Shown: piece by piece, positions 53,301-62,300 of the stretch
How the letters are laid out: the number at the start of each line of letters is the position of its first letter
How positions within the stretch are numbered: the first letter of the stretch is position 1
Source: Gibbula magus
Taxonomy: Eukaryota; Mollusca; Gastropoda; Trochida; Trochidae
NCBI GenBank assembly: GCA_936450465.1
Contig: OW388289.1
Span: 72,476,420-72,540,419 of the forward strand
DNA: 64,000 bases
Direction: 5' to 3'
Made by a program: the position numbers and the translations under genes
Notes under the pieces: model-generated
What the model saw: only the letters and a program-made list of their open reading frames with translations
The model's database searches: none
Told to the model about the DNA's origin: nothing

Positions 53301-56300
53301 AACCACCGATTGCGTGTGCGAAGGGTCACTACTGTGTGGCTGGAACTGGATCTGCAACCCAATGGCCATGTGCAGCAGGAACCTGGACCAACCTCACCAA
53401 CCTGGCTAACCAAGAAGGGTGTTCACCTTGTCCAAAGGGTTACTACTGTCTTGAAGGCTCATCAGCTCCCACTGGACTCTGCTCCAAAGGACATTGGTGT
53501 CCAGAACGTGAGTTTGTTTCTGTCTCTCTTAATTAAAAATGTAACTTTTAAATATTTTTACATTAAGTCTCATTAGGCCATAAATAAAGCTGCAACATGC
53601 TTTCTCCACCTACTTAACATATTTCCTTTTTCGCCGCTAATGGCTGCAATACTGCCGAAGCGGCAATAACTCACTCACTATTTCCTTTAGTACAAAATAT
53701 TTCTTCATCAGGATGTTGGTATTGAGATGTAGTTTGTAGATACTTCGCCAACATTTATCCAATATTGTTAAGATAGTACAAACTATTTACTGACATTGGT
53801 TTATTGTTATCTTGGCACTAAAAGCTAAATGCAATTCTGATCATGGATGATTTCGCTATCACTTTTAGATAAAAAATGTAAGGTTACTGTGTTGTTCTTT
53901 TTCTTTCATATGGGATCTTTTGGTAAAGACACAAATAAACTTAATTTTGATATTCTTGTTGGGTAAAGTTAATTATTTGTTAAGAATGAGTTAAGTTAAA
54001 ACATATTAAAACATTCCATCCAAATTGATGCTTTTATTTGATCAAAGCGATGACTCTTGTCAAAAATGAGTCTTATATCCCCAGGAACTGAGTATGGAGA
54101 CCAGCACCCGTGTCATGCAGGCTCCTACAGCAACGAGACTGGTAACATCAGGTGGGAACAGTGTGTTGACTGTCCAGAGGGGAACTACTGCCCTCAAGCC
54201 TCGGTCCTACCCACTGAATGTCCAGAGTAAGTACTGCTAACTTATTTATGGATATCTACTATTATCATTTGGTAAATTTCAAGCTGATGATTTTTACAAG
54301 GTTATGTTATTCATTCAATCATTTTACCAGTTGTAGTATACACATAATAACTAGCCTCTATGGATGCCCAACTTCTATATATGTAAGAACGTGACATTAT
54401 TATTCAGCAAATTAGAAAACATTTAATTATCCTTGTTGTACATGTTTGTCATATATTTGACGTCTTCATGCAATGGTGACTCTATATTTAGATATCTTTT
54501 AATAACAAAATGTAAAACTTGAAAAAGATCTGGTAATATTTTAACGCATAATTTATTTAATTGAAAATGAATCTTTGTTTTTAGATAAACACTTTTACAC
54601 TAAATAGAATAACATATTATATTTACTAAATAAACAAATACAAAACATATAATTTTTTCCAGAGGCACATTCCGAGAAGAGATCAAGGGAGAGATGCTGT
54701 CCCATTGTACAGACTGCACTGCAGGCTACTACTGCCCAGGCCTAGCCAACATTGAACCTCTGCCCTGTGAGAAGGGCAACTACTCTGACACTGGAGCTTC
54801 ATCATGTATCACCTGCATGGCTGGATACTACTGCGACCAGAATGCCACTAGCCTTGTCTTCATGACGACCGAGAGGATCTGTCCAGCAGGTGTGGAATGT
54901 CCACCAGGGAGGTACAAGATGCCAGACCTAATAGAAGATGCTTGTCGTACAGGCCATTATTGCCCAGCTGGAGATGTCAACCCATATCCAGTGCCCTGTC
55001 CGAATGGTACATTCAATCCTGACAAGGGCAGGAGACAGGTGTCTGAATGTGTTCAGTGTACCCCGGGGCAGTATTGTATCCCTGAAGGTTTGAGTGTACC
55101 CGCTGGAGACTGTCCAGGTGGTTATTACTGTCCGCTTGGAACTGCAGATCCTGATTCCTACCCTTGCCCCATTGGATTCTACAGGAACGGATCAGCAAGA
55201 GAATCATTCCAGGACTGTACAGAGTGTATCTCAGGATTTTATTGTGACCGAGAAGGTTTAGCAATGCCTATAGACTGTCCTCGAGGTTTCTTCTGCGTCA
55301 GTGGAAGTACCGTCCCACAACCTTGTCCTCTAGGAACTTATGGCAACTCCACCCAACTGAGAAGAAGCACAGACTGTACACCATGTCCTGGTGGCTACTA
55401 TTGTGATGGTATAGGAAGAACTGAACCAACTGATGTGTGTGATGCAGGGTTCTACTGCAGGGAGAAAGCTTACACTTCTGCTCCTCCTGATGGACCAACT
55501 GGAGGAGTTTGCCCAGCCGGAGGATACTGTCCTCCTCAGACAGCCTACCCTGCCTCATGTCCTGTGGGCAAGTACAGTGCGTCCCCTGGTGCCAAGACAG
55601 AGTTTGACTGTATTCCATGTGATCCTGGCTTTTATTGTGCTGGCTCCAGTAGCACAGATGCTTCACAACAGTGTGCTGAAGGATACTACTGTACCGGAGG
55701 GTCTGGCATCGCTACACAACACGACACACCAGCAGGACACTATTCTGCAAAGGGAGCCTTCAAACCGGAACCTTGTTCAAAGGGCACCTACCAGAGAGCA
55801 AGCAGATCAGGATCTTGTGATCTCTGTTCCCAAGGATATTATTGCAATGGTACTGGAACTGTTGAACCTATTCTGTGTCCAAAAGGTTATTTCTGTCCAG
55901 AAGGCACAGACTTTCCTACACCATGCCCAAGAGGAACCTTCCTTGACGAAGTTGGCAGATATCAACAAGATCACTGCAACCCATGTACTCAAGGTTATGC
56001 TTGTGAATACCCTGGATTAGAAGTACCAAACACTCCTTGCCAACCAGGACATTACTGTACCCTTGGATCTAACATTTCCACCCCAATAGATTTGGAATTT
56101 GGCAGTCTGTGTCCACCAGGGTACTTCTGCCCAGAAGGAACAGCAGAGTATGCCCACAGCCCCTGCCCAAATGGAACATATGGCAACTACACTGGACTTC
56201 AGGCAGAAGAAAACTGTACTCTCTGTGACCCTGGACAAGTGTGCAATGGCTATGGTCTGACTGCACCCAATGGTATTTGTGCTCCTGGATATTTCTGCCG

Positions 56301-59300
56301 AGGAGGAGCAGCCACAGACAAACCCAGTGATGGCGGGGCCACAGGAGACCCTTGTCCTAAAGGCAACTACTGTCCACAGGGAACAGGTGAGCAGACCTTA
56401 GTTTCATTTGACTTCAATCCATAATCAACATCATTAGCATTCCCTCAATAATAAGCACACCCCCTTGACCCAAATTTGTAAAACATTCCCCTTTCTCCCT
56501 AAAATAGTGTATGTACAGTTTTCTGGTGTCTTTTGTGACCCCCATAGCCAGTCAAGTAATGTTGGACATCATAGCAAGCACACCACCTCAGTGGTGATAA
56601 TTAATGATAATTATTGTTATTAATAATGCCTCAACAGTTGTTACATCAAAACTCATTGTTTTGCAGGTGAACCTCTGATGTGTCTGCCGGGGTCCTTCAA
56701 CAACGTGACAGGGCGAGACACGTGCATGGACTGTCCACCCAGCTTCTTCTGTACGGACGGGGAGATCCCTCTCCGCTGTCCACCGGGCAGGTATTGTCCA
56801 GGCAACACCACCAGTGACCAACCCAAGTGTCCAAGAGGAACCTACAACCCTGACTTTGGTAAGTTTTTGAGGATTAAAGATTATCTTTGAAATTCAGAGA
56901 TCATCCAGATTTATTTATACAATTTACATCTTCTGTCTAGGGTACCACTCCACATACAGGTCTTAATACTTGGAGGACCTTAAAAGATTATCTAGAAATT
57001 GTTGAATTCAGATATCATCCAGATTTATTTATACACCTGAGATCTCTAGTTCGCTCTGATTACCGACCTTAAAGCTAAGTCCATCTTATGGACTTACGAT
57101 TGATTTTAGGGCTACGATCGGTCGATGGAACAGCCTCCAGATATGGATTGATGATTGTTTTTCCTTGTCAGTTATTTAGATTTTTTAACAAGAGAATATA
57201 GAAATTTGTAAAGATTAAATGGAAACAGCTTCCTTTATTTATCCAACCTAATTAGTAATTCATTCATTTGCATTTCTAATCATATGCATCTGTAATTAAG
57301 AGAATTATATCTATTTTAAAATAATGTTTCATGATACTAAATTCCAGAAGTAAGAACCCTGAATATTAATGAAACAGAATGACACTTGAACCAATAAGAT
57401 ACACATCTGCATGCTGACACATTACTGCTGTTCTAACAGAAATGGCTGCTGAGTCGGACTGTAAACCATGTCTCGGGGGTTTCTACTGTGACACGCTCGG
57501 CGCCAAGAACTTTGACTTTAGTGAGAACGACACCGGAACAGGACCATGTGCAGCCGGCTACTTCTGTAAAGAAGGTGAGTACAGGTCCTGATCTGACTGC
57601 AGATACATGTCATATGTCAAAGTGCAATAAAGGATGCATACAACGTAATGGATATGATGGTATTCAAACTATTTATCACATTTGCTAATTTATCGAATAT
57701 ATATATAGAGCTCTAAAGTAAATTAAATACCTTCATAGAGATTTCATGTTCTTCTGGTTTCAGTTGTCCAGCTTCTAGCAACCATTGATGCAATCTCATT
57801 AAAATAAGATCATTGATTCGTTCCCTATGCTTATTTGCTAATTTGAGTTGTTACTCATCTATGATCTGACGCAATCCCATTCTACATTTTGGAGTCCTGG
57901 AAATTTACTGTATCTGCCCCTGGCCTAATATTGTAACATGCAGCCTTCGCTAAGAAAATAAAATCTCTACATACCATAAAGAAACTTCCACTCTCCTGCA
58001 GGTGTTAATGTCAGTACTCCCACGGATGCCACCACAACAGGTATTGGAGGACCCTGTCCAGCTGGCTTCTACTGCCTACAGCAGACCGAGGACCCCACTC
58101 CGTGTCCAAATGGAACTTACAGAGATGCCATCATGGGGAAGGATCCTACTGATTGCCTCGACTGCAAACTCGGACAGTACTGTGGCTCTGTCAATCTAAC
58201 AGACTCGTCTGGGCCGTGTTCACCAGGCTTTTATTGTCTGCGTGGGAATAATGTACCAAATCCAACAGGTTTGTTGTTGATTTTTTGACATTCTAAAATT
58301 GTCTGATATGTATTGCCCATTTGATTTCAAATCTCCATGGTGTTTGTATATCTGTTTCTCTCTGTGGTCCAGGGATCCTGAATCCCATTGCAGCTTTCAG
58401 TTTTGTGGTGTTTGATAAATGCAGACAACAACAAGCCGCCTTGTGTTATTGGAAGGGAATGAAATTTGACTTGAATTACCTATTCCCCAAAGGTTATTGC
58501 TCATTCCTTTATGAATTCAGGAGTACCCAAAATAAGATAAATAGAGATTATTAACCAAGTGTGTTTCCGTATCATTAATATCATATTTTTGGAATAAAAA
58601 TTGTATTATGCGAGCCTCTGGCGAGCATAATACATTATTTTTTATTCCAAATATATGATATTAATGATACGGAAACACACGAGGTTAATAATCTCTTTAT
58701 CATATATGTCAAGATTAAAATAAGCGTGATTTTGTAGTAAAAGTGGAAAGAGAATTGACCTAGTTTCAGCGGAGTAATATCACAGACGGTACATCAAAAT
58801 GATTGTCACGACATCGGCTGTGAAGTGTCTAAAATAGTTCTAAATTAAAACAATTAAAAAAGACATGTGCGCGATTCTTTCAAAAATCAACAATTGGTCC
58901 CTGGTTTCGTGTTCATGGAGATATTTTCAATCAGTTCATAAGCATCTATCTAAAGCAATCATAAATAATTTGCTCACGTTGCCGGTTTGATTCGGATTGA
59001 TGCATAACAGTATCTTTCGCACTTAAACGGTAATTATTTGTGAGGTGGGGTTGTTTCCTTTGTTTATGACAATAAGTACCTATTATTGTACCAAATTCTG
59101 TGTACTCATCCCTCAAGAACAACCAAAATGCTAATGCAATCGACGAGGCGCGTCGGTATGACACACTGACATATCAAGATTCATTTTGTTCACAGGACAC
59201 TGCAGCTACTTGTTGATGCTCTTGGTCAATAGCGCACTGAAGTTTCGACAGATTTTATAAACAAATCTACAATTATCTTGACTTTGTTAACACTATAAAT

Positions 59301-62300
59301 GCACATAGTGTACCATATCAGATGATTTCGTGTTTTCGAATATCCATTCTTTCAAGCGGAAATATTCTGGTAAACTCCCGGTTACGCTTTTCAATGATAC
59401 GTTAACAGTTTTAGGATTTGCATGAAAAGAGTGGAATTTTGCGAAAGTAGTTTGTGTATTTGACCTTTGACCTGTTTTGCATATTTATCAGATTCGGATA
59501 CCAGGTTTATCAGATTGCTTTATTGCATCGATAACACCCTCCATTATATGATAAACCTGTGTATCAGACAGAAGGAAATGTATCATTCCTTGATTTCCTT
59601 GATCTCACTTGTGATGCCACTTTGAGTTTCTTTCATTTCTGAAAATAAGCCAAAAATTCATGCATTGGCTCTTGAAAAGTTTGTTCACTTCAGGTTTGAC
59701 CAATAATTTTCATTTATACCAGTTTATCGCCAATATTGCTGTTTTTGTTTCGCAATTAGGTTGATTATGTTTACACTATAGATGAGTTTCCTTCAAATGT
59801 TAGATGAATTCATGGGGGCCTGAAAAATAGAATAACTTCTAACAACAATGTGAAAAGAATAATATTTCAGGACACATTCTTGTGCTTATTGAATTTTCTG
59901 TTCTTTTACATGATACATCATGATTATGATCAAGATATGATATATACAGTCATAATGATTAATTATCCCCCGACGACCACCAGGAGCAGACCGAGACAAA
60001 GGCGGCCCATGTCCAGTGAGTCACTACTGCCCTGAAGGGACATCCTACCCACTGGAGTGTCCTGCAGGAACCTACAACAACGTCACAGGTCGGGACGTTT
60101 GCTTCACATGTCCAGCGAGCTACTTCTGTCCCGAGAACATCACCAACTATGAGCTCTACCCATGTCCGACAGGTCACTTCTGCCCTAACGGAACTGCATA
60201 TGCAACTGAGTACCCGTGTCCTATTGGTCACTACCGGAACTACAGCATGGGTCAAAAGGTCGAGGACTGCGTGCCGTGTTCGGGAGGAATGTACTGTGGC
60301 TCTGAGGGCCTCACTCTTCCCACAGATCTGTGCAGTGAAGGTAGAGTTGATGTCATTGGTCAAGTTTTCAAGATGTAACATGACAATTTAACCCTTAACC
60401 GTGTATCCCAGAACATTCATTGATAACTTGTGGCCAATCTCACATTCTTTCCTTCATTAATGAATTTGGTTCCTGGAAACCATTTAAATTGATTTGGCAC
60501 TAGAGATTTAGCAGCTTAAGTGTGAAGAACGTTCAGCTGATATTTCTCTTTAGTATATAAATGGATCATGTTCATAAAATGTACACCAAAGGGTTATCAT
60601 AAAACAGAAAAACTGCACAGGTTTTAAAGTTTTATTTCGATTAAGATGTTGATTTTTTTTAAGGCCCATATATAGCCTTACCTTTTCATAAAGTTCAATA
60701 TAAGTACTGTATCATGTATGTGATCAATGTGAAATGCCTACACATGTGGTGTAATGCAAAAAACTGTGTGCTGTTATTTTCATACTTTACTTTAATTATT
60801 CCAATAAGTCATCCTGTGAATCAAAGACATCATGTAAAGTTACATGTCGTATCTTCAGGACACTTCTGTGTATATGGAGCATGGTCTTACACACCCACCG
60901 ACTACAACAACTACACGTATGATGACTGCCTGTGCCCCAGCAATGTGACAGGGGGTCAGTGTCGACCAGGATTCTACTGTCCACGGGGGTCACAGGAACC
61001 CACAACATGCAGACAAGGTTTCTACTGTGGCACTCCAGGTATGATTGAAACAAGTTAAAATAGTTAAAACTTATTAAGTGAAGGATTAATGTCATATTTT
61101 TGCTATTTGAATATACCTGAGTTGAACCTGTCATAACCTGCTTAGGATATTCCAGTAGTTTCATGCAGTCACAGTGATGGATCCGGGAATTTTTTAATGG
61201 GGGAGGTCCACTTTTGGGGTCCTCATACCCGCCCATGTACAAATCTGGACCCCGCCCCCCTCTGGATCCACTGAGTCATCAGTCAGTCATTTATGACACT
61301 AATAATGTTTCACCATATGTGTAATCAACTACTGTGACTGTCCCAGGTCTGGCTGATGTGTCCGGCCCATGTAAGGAGGGTTACTATTGTGCTGAGGGAG
61401 CGTCAAGAGAAGATCCGACTGATGGCGTTACTGGAGACGTGTGTCCTGAGGGCCGGTATTGTGGTCAGTATATGCACAATAACATTTTTTAGAATCATCA
61501 ACATTTTAGACAAATCATCAAGAGCCTGCATTTTTAAGGTTTGCCGTTATATCATCAATGTGATCAACAACACTGGATCGAAAATATAACGAATAACTAC
61601 AAATGTATTTAATATTCAAGTCAGCTTTAAATATTGAATTTTACCTTCAATACATTGATAACAAGGCCTTCAGAGAAACTCTAACAAGATTCCGATGCAG
61701 TTGCCATAGATTAATGATTGAAACTGGACGTCATAATAATATCGAAAAAGCCAAAAGATTATGCCCACAGTGTCAACGAATAGGTCTTGATTGTATTTAA
61801 AACGAATATCATTTTCTTTTAATTTGTAATACTTATTCAAATTTGAGACTTAAGTTTATAGGTAAATATTTTTATGTCAATCCATCGTATGACAAATTTG
61901 TAAATCTAATGTCTTCTAAATGTAAACATACTGTTACACAACTATCAGAATACCTTTTTCATGCTTTTAAACTGCGAGAGTCATTCAACAATAAGTAATG
62001 TAATATTTATTGTTTTAAATAATTGTATGGAATTTGTATCATATGTATGTTCTTATGGGCCTGTGGCCTGAAACTTGAAATAAATTCTTCTTCTTCATAT
62101 CATCAATTTGATAATTTCAATTTAACAGGAAGTGGAACCACCTCTGATCAGCCCAAGTGTCCCCTGGGAACATTCTCCAACCGGACAGGGAACAAGGCTG
62201 ACACAGACTGTACTCCGTGTACAGAGGGCATGTACTGTGGATCTCTTGGTCTCGTTGCTCCCACCGGCCCTTGTGATGAAGGTGAGGCTGAAGAAGATCT

